Virus record (IMG/VR): IMGVR_UViG_3300007538_000016
Coordinates: 1-33,409 of that record
Source of the DNA: a virus
Reading direction: 5' to 3' (one strand)
Length of the DNA stretch: 33,409 bases
Shown: one piece after another, positions 14,628 to 20,605 of the stretch
Position numbering within the stretch: the stretch's first letter is position 1
Layout of the letters: every line of letters begins with the position of its first letter
Notes under the pieces: model-generated
Database searches by the model: none
Seen by the model: the letters and a program-made list of their open reading frames with translations, nothing else
Told to the model about the DNA's origin: nothing
Position numbers and translations under genes: made by a program

Positions 14628-14822
14628 TCAAAAGTCATTCAAAAAATCCCAATATCCACCTGGACGCGGCTTTCTTCTTCCAAGCAACCAACTTAGCCAA
14701 TGTGGTCGAGGCTTGTATTTTTTTTCGTTGATGCGCTTCATATGGCATTCTACGATGTTGCTAATTTGTTCTTCTGTCAGCTCTTCTGCGAGCGGCCTGA
14801 ATAGTTCTAGCTTTTCTTTCAT
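14628..14822 (-). CDS. Small basic protein (64 aa)
   Basis: No known family is recognised. The first 35 residues are helical and acidic (LAEELTEEQISNIVECHMKRI); the rest is basic and aromatic (KPRPHWLSWLLGRRKPRPGGYWDF). The Pro/Arg/Trp-rich end may bind nucleic acid or membranes. It is the first backbone gene downstream of the accessory insert and sits on the 3' side of boundary element S1. Confidence 0.5.
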   Translation of the reverse strand: MKEKLELFRPLAEELTEEQISNIVECHMKRINEKKYKPRPHWLSWLLGRRKPRPGGYWDFLNDF

Positions 14823-14895
14823 TCTTGTTGTTTTTAGGCGCGATGCGCTGTTATTGTCTACTTTTGGTTCACATATCCGACGTTGTAAGTAATAC
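14823..14895. repeat. Boundary element S1 (cassette-end-like)
   Basis: GTTGTAAGTAATAC (14882-14895) abuts the stop codon of the 107-residue gene. It is the inverted counterpart of GTACTACTTACAAC (15260-15273) on the other side of that gene (13/14 matches). The rest of S1 has a GCGC-GAT-GCGC mini-hairpin (14839-14849) but no strong central stem and no clear outer GTT core, so this end looks degenerate or mixed with phage backbone. Confidence 0.5.
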
Positions 14896-15218
14896 TACTG
14901 CTCGGCTATACTTTCAGCAATCGCTTTTAATAAGGATTCTGTATCTTCCATATCACATCTAAACACATCATTTTCGTGCGGATATACTTCCCAGTACGGT
15001 TGTCCATAGCACCCTAATCTATCGTAACAATCAAGATATATGCTTACACTTGCATTACCTTTTTTAATCTTAAATCTAACAACCGCACCTGCAAATGGTG
15101 GTATTACTTGCACTTGCCAGTCATTAGGGAATGTTATGTGTGGTATCTCACCGCACCACTTTTTATATTCCATTATTCTTTCTACTTCATAAACCTTATT
15201 AAAATCTTCGTATTCCAT
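14895..15218 (-). CDS. Orphan cassette gene, unknown (107 aa)
   Basis: No family is recognised. This soluble, acidic, aromatic-rich protein (WCGEIPHITFPNDWQVQVIP, DCYDRLGCYGQPYWEVYP) has a mixed alpha/beta look and ends in a helix (TESLLKAIAESIAEQ). It stands alone between elements S1 and S2, has no TAnnTTTG element, and is preceded by an AT-rich leader unlike phage backbone genes. As with many single-gene integron cassettes, the product cannot be assigned. Confidence 0.65.
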   Translation of the reverse strand: MEYEDFNKVYEVERIMEYKKWCGEIPHITFPNDWQVQVIPPFAGAVVRFKIKKGNASVSIYLDCYDRLGCYGQPYWEVYPHENDVFRCDMEDTESLLKAIAESIAEQ

Positions 15219-15250
15219 TTTATTATGTTTTTATTAATTAATTTTAGTTC

Positions 15251-15326
15251 TTTAATCCCGTACTACTTACAACAATGTATAAACCCCATTAAAACGAGGG
15301 TTTATACTCAACGTTATCGCAAATAC
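15251..15326. repeat. Boundary element S2: hairpin with AAC/GTT cores (attC-like)
   Basis: A perfect 10-bp inverted repeat, GTATAAACCC (15277-15286) and GGGTTTATAC (15298-15307), has an 11-nt loop. Outside it are CTTACAAC (15266-15273) and CAACGTTATCGC (15309-15320). The flank TTTAATCCCGTACT (15251-15264) recurs as TTTAATCGTACT at S3. GTTATCGCAAATAC (15313-15326) abuts the IbrA-like stop and is the inverted match of S3's GTACTTGCGATAAC. No T run follows, so it is not a standard terminator. Confidence 0.7.
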
Positions 15327-16537
15327 TAGGAAAGCTCGTGTGCTATCCTTCTTTTTTCCTTGATAGCTTTATATTTTTCATAAGCTTCAGATTTAGGCTG
15401 CGTTTGTCCTAACCCTTTACAGTAGTAGTCATTTCGCAATATACATCTAGCCATTCTCTTCCAACTTGGAGCCCAGCACTTTACTTCTAGTTCATGAGGA
15501 GCCTCATCTGGAATAAATGCATACCCCCTTTTCTTCCATCCAACGATAAATTTTATAAAATTTTGCTTGTAATGTTGTTGCATGGTGACGGGAAGCGACT
15601 TTAAAAGATAATTAACATAGCTCTCCCATGTATGATTTTCGGGTTTAGTAACATCATTATAGCCATTTATATTACCTCTTTCGTTAATATACAAAGAACC
15701 TGAATTTACTCCACTAACTCTATTTAAAAGCTTGTACCATGTATTAGGCTCAAGAATATGATAAAGCCACAAACCCCTCTTCTGGTCATCTCCAAATGGC
15801 TGACAAAGCCTTTGATTGCTTAACTTCACTCCAGCCCTTGTCATCATGTCGTAAATAGTATTGTGAGATAAGTATTTATGTTTAGAGTGAAATACCCAAA
15901 TATCCTCCGTTCTCCAATCGTATATAGGATAAACATTGTAAAGGTTTTTAGACACTAATGTAGTCCACTTGTGATTATCAAACATAAGCCCGCTTTTGTC
16001 AGAAACAATAGCTCTGTATCTATGAAGGCTTTCATCTGCTCTAATTCCAATAAAGCCAGCAGTCAAAGCACCTGCTGAATACCATTTCCCAAAAAGCACC
16101 ATAAATTCTTCAAATTCCATTTTTGGAATGTAAAAATCATATTGGCTTAAATCAGATGCTTCATTTGGTTTATCTCTTACCCATATATCTTTATTCTCTT
16201 CATCCCAACAAACCCATTTAGGTTGAAAATCACTAACAGCATTACGAAGCAATAATTCTCCACAAAACCAGTGTAAATCAATATTATCTTTGTATTCTTC
16301 AACAATTTCTCTCACATGGTCTATTGTATTTTTATATTGAGCCTCTAAGTCTATTATTAATAGCCCAACCTTAACTCCCCTTTTTTTAGCTTCCGCCATT
16401 ACTAGGTGTGTCATAACTGTTGAATCTTTGCCTCCACTAAAGCTAATATAGTATTTATCAAACTTGTCAAATACCTTACTAATTCTTTCTTTTGATGCTT
16501 CTAACACAGTTTTGTCTATGTAATTCTTTGTTGCCAT
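15326..16537 (-). CDS. ibrA: IbrA-like PAPS-reductase-family protein (PP-loop ATP pyrophosphatase)
   Basis: The 403-residue protein has the PP-loop SGGKDST (residues 34-40) of the PAPS reductase/ATP-pyrophosphatase fold, followed by an LLIIDLEAQY segment and the C-terminal region (CWAPSWKRMARCILRNDYYC) typical of DUF3440/IbrA proteins. These enzymes adenylate a substrate and are related to DndC of DNA phosphorothioation, but the IbrA substrate is unknown. In E. coli ibrA and ibrB control eib gene expression. It lies 1 nt downstream of ibrB. Base use looks more A+T-rich than in phage backbone genes. Possible roles are nucleic-acid modification or control of host gene expression. Confidence 0.85.
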   Translation of the reverse strand: MATKNYIDKTVLEASKERISKVFDKFDKYYISFSGGKDSTVMTHLVMAEAKKRGVKVGLLIIDLEAQYKNTIDHVREIVEEYKDNIDLHWFCGELLLRNAVSDFQPKWVCWDEENKDIWVRDKPNEASDLSQYDFYIPKMEFEEFMVLFGKWYSAGALTAGFIGIRADESLHRYRAIVSDKSGLMFDNHKWTTLVSKNLYNVYPIYDWRTEDIWVFHSKHKYLSHNTIYDMMTRAGVKLSNQRLCQPFGDDQKRGLWLYHILEPNTWYKLLNRVSGVNSGSLYINERGNINGYNDVTKPENHTWESYVNYLLKSLPVTMQQHYKQNFIKFIVGWKKRGYAFIPDEAPHELEVKCWAPSWKRMARCILRNDYYCKGLGQTQPKSEAYEKYKAIKEKRRIAHELS

Positions 16538-16538
16538 A

Positions 16539-17666
16539 TTAGTATAATTCTACTTGTCTCCCTTTCAATAGAGCCGTGTTAATATCTATTTCGTTTCTAC
16601 CATTTTCCATAAGCCATTTATTAAGATAAATAAACGCCACTTCATTAGCTTCTTTTTGTTGTTCTTCAGTTAAATCAAACCAAGCACTACTATAAGCTGA
16701 TGGGACTCCGCTATGATAACAAACAGCAGCTTGTCCGAGCCATGCAATTCTATTCATGCTGTTATTTGTAAGATAGTGTTCGCAAGAGTGTTTCCATTCG
16801 TTTATAACTTTTTCTAAAATAGATGCAAATAAATCTACATTTGATAATATTCTAACATATTCTGATTTACACTCTTCATTTGTTAGTCCTTGCTTTTTAC
16901 TGTTGTAAAACCCGTATTTATGGCACTCCCATTTGTCGTATGTGTGAAAAATACGCGAACTATCACCTTCATTTGGTATTTTATATTTATCCATGTATTC
17001 ATCAACATTATCACTAATTTTTTCGTATTCGTGAATAGTATCCGATGATTCCCACGCTTTGCTAAAATCGCTATCTGAAAATAAATGCTCTAGTCCAGAT
17101 ATTTGGCAAAGTCTTAATACTTCTTCTTCATCCATGCCTAGCTGTTTGGCAATTCTATGATTAGTCCAATTCCTATTTTTTAGCTCTATAACAATTTCGC
17201 TCATTGCGTCAACTTGATGCTTGCCTCTAGCTCTATTATGTCTAATAGTTGAAGCTATACGGTCATTTTTTCCAGCCTGCTCGCTTCTTATGTTAACGAT
17301 AGGTAGATAGCCCATAATTCGCTTTGAAACTATTTTAGATTCTTTACCAACTCTATTTCTATGGAATCCATCAATAACCTCAATTTTTTCTTTATCGTCG
17401 TTTTCCCATGTAACAATTGGCTGTGTATAACCATCATTTATAATTGAAATTTCAAGCAATTCCATTTCGGGTGGTGCAACTTTATTTGGGTTGTAGTCAT
17501 TTGATACTACATTCTCATTTAATACCCATTTAACGAAATCTACTGGCTCATTTTTAAATGGAGAATTAACATGAATAAACTCTCTAATTTCATTTATTGC
17601 ATCAATTCTTTTTTTGATGCTGCCATTTTCAATCTGTAATAAAATTTGTTTTTTTAAATTTTCCAT
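16539..17666 (-). CDS. ibrB: IbrB-like ParB/sulfiredoxin-fold protein
   Basis: The 375-residue protein starts with a helical segment and then has a ParB/Srx-type domain: DYNPNKVAPPEMELLEIS, GYTQPIV, KIEVIDGFHRNRVGK (94-108, with the conserved D-G-x-H-R) and the TIRHNRARGKH box (140-150). A helix-turn-helix follows (NWTNHRIAKQLGMDEEEVLRL, 166-186). The C-terminal 150 residues are specific to IbrB relatives. ParB/Srx proteins use nucleotides (CTP or ATP) and often bind DNA. It is co-transcribed with the PAPS-reductase-like gene. No TAnnTTTG element is visible; the AT-rich leader lies in boundary element S3. Confidence 0.83.
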   Translation of the reverse strand: MENLKKQILLQIENGSIKKRIDAINEIREFIHVNSPFKNEPVDFVKWVLNENVVSNDYNPNKVAPPEMELLEISIINDGYTQPIVTWENDDKEKIEVIDGFHRNRVGKESKIVSKRIMGYLPIVNIRSEQAGKNDRIASTIRHNRARGKHQVDAMSEIVIELKNRNWTNHRIAKQLGMDEEEVLRLCQISGLEHLFSDSDFSKAWESSDTIHEYEKISDNVDEYMDKYKIPNEGDSSRIFHTYDKWECHKYGFYNSKKQGLTNEECKSEYVRILSNVDLFASILEKVINEWKHSCEHYLTNNSMNRIAWLGQAAVCYHSGVPSAYSSAWFDLTEEQQKEANEVAFIYLNKWLMENGRNEIDINTALLKGRQVELY

Positions 17667-17683
17667 AATAATATTTGTTTTAA

Positions 17684-17762
17684 TTTAATCGTACTTGCGA
17701 TAACAACAGCTATGAGCAACTCCACTCCGTTCCGCTGCGCATAGCTGCGGGCGTTGTATCGC
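17684..17762. repeat. Boundary element S3: two-stem attC-like hairpin
   Basis: Outer arms GCGATAACAAC (17697-17707) and GTTGTATCGC (17753-17762) pair over 10 bp with one extrahelical A. Inner arms AGCTATG (17708-17714) and CATAGCT (17740-17746) pair perfectly. A one-sided 6-nt spacer GCGGGC (17747-17752) separates the two stems. Outer AAC/GTT boxes, an unpaired spacer, an inner stem, an extrahelical base and a variable terminal loop (17715-17739) correspond to attC topology. The flank TTTAATCGTACT (17684-17695) is shared with S2. Confidence 0.65.
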
Positions 17763-17786
17763 TTAAAATCCGTCACGCATTTTACG

Positions 17787-18098
17787 TCATCGGAATATAT
17801 CGCTTCTGGAGTCATGTCGAATAACCTCTACCTTAGTAACAGCTAAATCCCAGCAGTCTAAAAATGACTCTCTCACGCTTTCAAATAGCGTCCCTGCTTG
17901 CTCCATTTCATAAACAGCTTGGTGTGCTTCGAGTTCAGTCGTTACGTCATAAGGCGACAAAACCTCAACGATTTCTTTTTTGCTAAAAATATCAATACCT
18001 GTGACCTTTACTTTATCTATCCATTGCCAGTCTTTAACCCCATATTCGTAACTTGGGTCTAAATCTTCGTCTGTGAATGCTGCTTGCCAATCGCTCAT
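17787..18098 (-). CDS. Acidic protein of unknown function (103 aa)
   Basis: No family is recognised. The protein is strongly acidic (FTDEDLDPSYEYGVKDWQWID), has a central helix (TTELEAHQAVYEMEQAG) and lacks membrane segments. It is the last backbone gene before the cassette insert. TATATTTG 27 nt upstream separates it from the lysis operon, so it may be expressed early rather than with lysis. Small acidic phage proteins often mimic DNA or inhibit host enzymes; that is only a possibility here. Confidence 0.55.
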   Translation of the reverse strand: MSDWQAAFTDEDLDPSYEYGVKDWQWIDKVKVTGIDIFSKKEIVEVLSPYDVTTELEAHQAVYEMEQAGTLFESVRESFLDCWDLAVTKVEVIRHDSRSDIFR

Positions 18099-18125
18099 TG
18101 TGTTTAGTTTTAATGATTAATAAGG

Positions 18126-18133
18126 CAAATATA
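18126..18133 (-). promoter_or_regulatory. TATATTTG -7 element
   Basis: TATATTTG on the minus strand, 27 nt before the ATG at 18098, in the 74-bp gap after the spanin-like gene. Confidence 0.55.
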
Positions 18134-18172
18134 TAAATATTTACACAGAACGAAAGAAAAATGAAATATTTT

Positions 18173-18562
18173 TTATCTAAGTAGCAAAAGCCCTCCAATC
18201 GCAGCAGCTCCAACTGCGCTTCCTACTTGCCATGCCTTTCGCTTTCGCACTTCCTGGCGATAGGCTTTGTCGGCATAGGCGGCCTGACTTGTAAGCAAGG
18301 CTATTTTTCTTTCGTTCAAATGAGCTTTGTCTTGGTAGGTCTGCATGATTGTTGCTTGATTTTCTATTTGATCGCGCAGTCGTTTAAGTTGATAATTTTT
18401 GAGCTGAAGGATTGAATCCTGAAATTGCACGGTTTCGAGCGCTATCCATACCTTCTTTATTTCCTCGTTAGTTAGGCAATTCGATTGCGCGAAGGAGGGA
18501 GCGGACTGCATTAAGAGCAGTATCAGGATTGCTTTGAGCAATGTCTTGTATCTTCTGTTCAT
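18173..18562 (-). CDS. Spanin-like partner with signal peptide and C-terminal membrane segment (129 aa)
   Basis: An N-terminal signal (basic MNRRYK, hydrophobic AILILLLMQ, probable cleavage near SFA-Q) leads to a periplasmic helix with coiled-coil spacing (residues 30-105) and a final hydrophobic anchor (VGSAVGAAAIGGLLLL). There is no lipobox, so it is not a classic o-spanin. Its frame overlaps the end of the upstream membrane/coiled-coil gene by 95 nt out of frame, the arrangement seen in Rz/Rz1 pairs. It may help fuse or disrupt the outer membrane. The reverse topology (secreted N-terminus, anchored C-terminus) is unusual. Confidence 0.6.
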   Translation of the reverse strand: MNRRYKTLLKAILILLLMQSAPSFAQSNCLTNEEIKKVWIALETVQFQDSILQLKNYQLKRLRDQIENQATIMQTYQDKAHLNERKIALLTSQAAYADKAYRQEVRKRKAWQVGSAVGAAAIGGLLLLR

Positions 18563-18815
18563 GGCGAAGGTATTTAATTTGAATGATTGTATCTGTCTTG
18601 TTCACTTCAGCCGCCAAGCTGTCGTTGATAACCTGGAGGCTTTTAATCTTCGCTTCTTTGGTTTTTATCAAAGCATCAAGCATCATTACTTGCCCCTTAA
18701 TCATGGCTCGCTCTGCTTCGTATTTATTCGCCTTTGGCATTGCAAGATAGACGTTGAGGGCAATAGATAGCACAAGGAAGTGCCAGGCCTTAATCTTTTT
18801 TACTGCTTCTAACAT
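18468..18815 (-). CDS. Rz-like i-spanin candidate (115 aa)
   Basis: One N-terminal membrane segment (HFLVLSIALNVYLAMP, about residues 12-27) is followed by a long charged coiled coil (28-100), the topology of Rz-type inner-membrane spanins. It overlaps the holin-like gene by 26 nt at its start and the secreted coiled-coil gene by 95 nt at its end. Position and topology support a role in the final step of lysis. No sequence motif is specific to the family. Confidence 0.65.
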   Translation of the reverse strand: MLEAVKKIKAWHFLVLSIALNVYLAMPKANKYEAERAMIKGQVMMLDALIKTKEAKIKSLQVINDSLAAEVNKTDTIIQIKYLRHEQKIQDIAQSNPDTALNAVRSLLRAIELPN

Positions 18816-19005
18816 CGAGGCTTTTATCGGAAAACTTGAGTGTAATAGCTACGCCTGTTAGACCTGACACAAGCGCTAAACAAGCAATACTCCCCTCGTT
18901 TAAGAGCGTGTACCACCCTGCGGCCATCGCGTAAGCCACAACAACAACAAACACAAGCCTAGTGCTTGAGAAGTTGCCTTTGTCGTCTTGTAGGAATCCT
19001 GCCAT
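18790..19005 (-). CDS. Holin-like two-membrane-segment protein (71 aa)
   Basis: Two hydrophobic segments (RLVFVVVVAYAMAAGWYTLL, about 16-35, and IACLALVSGLTGVAITL, about 40-56), a short polar N-terminus with the LQDDKGNFSSTR pattern common in phage small membrane proteins, and a charged C-tail (SSKKD) fit a class II holin. It opens the inner membrane at the time of lysis and precedes the spanin-like pair. TAACTTTG lies 4 nt before the ATG. Confidence 0.7.
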   Translation of the reverse strand: MAGFLQDDKGNFSSTRLVFVVVVAYAMAAGWYTLLNEGSIACLALVSGLTGVAITLKFSDKSLDVRSSKKD

Positions 19006-19009
19006 TGTG

Positions 19010-19017
19010 CAAAGTTA
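19010..19017 (-). promoter_or_regulatory. TAACTTTG -7 element, lysis operon
   Basis: TAACTTTG on the minus strand begins with the TAA stop of the phosphoesterase gene and ends 4 nt before the holin-like ATG. Stop codon and promoter share bases. Confidence 0.55.
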
Positions 19018-20025
19018 CACAATTTCCCCGTTAATTATTCGAATGTTCTTCATCCGGTAGTTTCCGTTTTCTTCAAACTTGATATGAGCAAAGCCGTGAT
19101 TCCACTTATTAAACGGGTAGTAATCGGGTTGCAAACCACACAGACTTCCAACCGACCACGTGGTCACTACTTCTCCTGAAAGCGACTTCTCGGAATGCTC
19201 GGAGCTTTGGTGATGGTGTCCAATTACTGAAGATTCTTTAGCCCTCATGTACAGTCCTCTCGCAGCGTTTACAGGGCTGAATACTGAATGGCCAAATTCG
19301 TGACCGTGAAGCAGCGCTAGCTTCCCTGCGTAAGCTATTTGCTTGCTCTCAATAAGTTGAACGCCTTTCTCTCCGAAACGAAGCAGATTTTCAAGCCTAA
19401 CATCAGGTAGCATCGCTAGTTCAGGAGCGTTTGTTCTGAGGTATATTTCTAGCCTGTCCTCATGATTGCCTATTTTATAGTAAATCGGGCAATTCAATTC
19501 TTGCTTCAGGTAATCAAGAAAATCGCGACACATCTCAAACTCTCCATGAAGGTCGCGCATCCGCCTGTCTTTGACAAATCGCGACGCTTGGTACATATCT
19601 AAGGTGTCGCCATTAAGATAAACAGCGTTCACTTTCCTCTCTTTGCCGTAGTCAATAGCCACTTGCAGCGCTTGAATATCATGGTAAGGCAAGTGAATGT
19701 CAGTCAAGAACAGAATGTTGTTGTTACCAATCGGAATGTGAAATGGCTCGACTGGCTCGTAATCTGATTGTGGAAGTTTGTTACTCATAGCTAGTTTTTT
19801 TTCTTCTTCGGTTCTTTTGTACTTTTTTAAATCCTTAAAATCGTAACTATTCCTGCATGATTCATTTCTGACTTTGCGCACAGCGCTTCTGATAGCGCTT
19901 TCGGTAAGAAAAGGAAAGGAATCATTGTGAATGTGTCTTGATACTGTTCGTGTGGGCATTTGGGGATATTTATCAAGCCACTTGCAAACTTCGTCGATGA
20001 GGTCTTGATTTCTTGGTCTTGGCAT
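19015..20025 (-). CDS. Metallophosphoesterase with N-terminal HTH-like region (336 aa)
   Basis: Residues 100-330 form a calcineurin-like phosphoesterase with all metal-binding motifs: TDIHLPYH (D109, H111), LNGDTLD (D140), KIGNHEDR (N187, H188), LLHGHEFGH (H240, H242) and VIGHHHQ (H270, H272). The first 60 residues (DLIDEVCKWLDKYPQMPTRTVSRHI, then ESAIRSAVRKVR) resemble a DNA-binding helix-turn-helix. The activity is probably cleavage of a phosphoester in nucleotides or nucleic acid; the substrate is unknown. It lies between DUF5675 and holin genes. TATTTTTG lies 5 nt before the start. Confidence 0.88.
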   Translation of the reverse strand: MPRPRNQDLIDEVCKWLDKYPQMPTRTVSRHIHNDSFPFLTESAIRSAVRKVRNESCRNSYDFKDLKKYKRTEEEKKLAMSNKLPQSDYEPVEPFHIPIGNNNILFLTDIHLPYHDIQALQVAIDYGKERKVNAVYLNGDTLDMYQASRFVKDRRMRDLHGEFEMCRDFLDYLKQELNCPIYYKIGNHEDRLEIYLRTNAPELAMLPDVRLENLLRFGEKGVQLIESKQIAYAGKLALLHGHEFGHSVFSPVNAARGLYMRAKESSVIGHHHQSSEHSEKSLSGEVVTTWSVGSLCGLQPDYYPFNKWNHGFAHIKFEENGNYRMKNIRIINGEIV

Positions 20026-20030
20026 CGTTG

Positions 20031-20038
20031 CAAAAATA
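20031..20038 (-). promoter_or_regulatory. TATTTTTG -7 element, phosphoesterase gene
   Basis: TATTTTTG on the minus strand, 5 nt before the ATG at 20025, predicts a nearly leaderless mRNA. Confidence 0.5.
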
Positions 20039-20094
20039 GAAATTAAATAAATACGCTGAGATTAAAAATATTTTTATAGGTTTGCCTTGTAATA

Positions 20095-20170
20095 AATATC
20101 TCCGATATTTCTGACAAATTCTTGATTTTTTTTGGATTGATAACAAACCAACTAAAGCGCATTCAATGCG
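20095..20170. promoter_or_regulatory. Two palindromes, candidate operators
   Basis: In the 154-bp gap between the DUF5675 and phosphoesterase genes, AAATATC-TCC-GATATTT (20095-20111) is a perfect 7-bp inverted repeat and CGCATT-C-AATGCG (20158-20170) a perfect 6-bp one. Neither is followed by a T run on the minus strand in terminator fashion, so they look more like protein-binding sites controlling the phosphoesterase/lysis promoter. Confidence 0.45.
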
Positions 20171-20179
20171 ATTTAACCA

Positions 20180-20605
20180 TCAAGCCTTCTGAATTTCCAT
20201 TTTAAACTCGAAGGGAAGCAGCTCATTAAGTTCAGTCATGGTGCTTTTACTCATTGTAACATCGCGAAGGCCGTCACCGTCTATGTCCAAATGCGACTGG
20301 CCGACAAGGATGCAGCCGAGAATATCACGATTATAATTTCCGTGATGGATAAGTATATGGTCGCGACCAGTTACGTGATTGCCGTCTTTCTCCAAGACAA
20401 TAAAATGGTCGCCATACTTCTTGCTCCACCTTTTGCGCACTAAATAACTGCCTTCGGGAATGCAACTCACCCTGCGCTCGTTATTCTTCCAAGCTAACTC
20501 AAGCGTCTTGCAGCTATACTCAACGCCATTTCGCTCGTTGAAAACGTGCATATCGCCCAAAACCTGAGCCTCTTGGTAGTCAAATCGCTTTAGCAGTAGT
20601 TTCAT
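20180..20605 (-). CDS. DUF5675 family protein, probable lysis-related enzyme (141 aa)
   Basis: The pattern VSCIPEGSYLVRKRWSKKYG, then HFIVLE, then HILIHHGNYNRDILGCILVG matches the DUF5675 family common in Bacteroidota phages. The I-H-x-G-N ... G-C-I arrangement (His and Cys about 12 residues apart) recalls the active site of L,D-transpeptidase-type (YkuD) enzymes, which act on peptidoglycan. No other endolysin was seen in the window, so it is the best candidate for the lysis enzyme. That function is inferred from motif and neighbourhood only. Confidence 0.72.
   Translation of the reverse strand: MKLLLKRFDYQEAQVLGDMHVFNERNGVEYSCKTLELAWKNNERRVSCIPEGSYLVRKRWSKKYGDHFIVLEKDGNHVTGRDHILIHHGNYNRDILGCILVGQSHLDIDGDGLRDVTMSKSTMTELNELLPFEFKMEIQKA

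Larger units (their letters stand above)
14882..17704 (-). mobile_element. Candidate integron-type cassette insert (two cassettes)
   Basis: Two gene units are bounded by three related elements (S1, S2, S3). On the minus strand the IbrB/IbrA-like unit starts after a GTT core with ATCGCAAGTAC and ends GTATTTGCGAT-AAC. The 107-residue unit starts after GTT with GTAAGTAGTAC and ends GTATTACTTAC-AAC. Each start is complementary to the end of its own unit, as expected if each unit once closed into a circle through a single attC-like site. Genes read towards their own 3' element, as in integron cassettes. No integrase is present, so a host integrase would be required. This is a sequence-based inference without experimental support. 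Confidence 0.45.

Noticed and set aside
15277-15307. Intrinsic terminator after the ibrA-like gene
   Set aside because: The hairpin is strong but no T run follows on either strand; its flanks instead match the ends of the adjacent units.
14882-17704. Insertion sequence or transposon
   Set aside because: No transposase or target-site duplication was found; boundaries match cassette ends better than transposon terminal repeats.
19827-20033. Minus-strand frame of 68 codons at the phosphoesterase start
   Set aside because: It overlaps the phosphoesterase N-terminus out of frame and starts with a non-ATG codon inside the promoter spacing.
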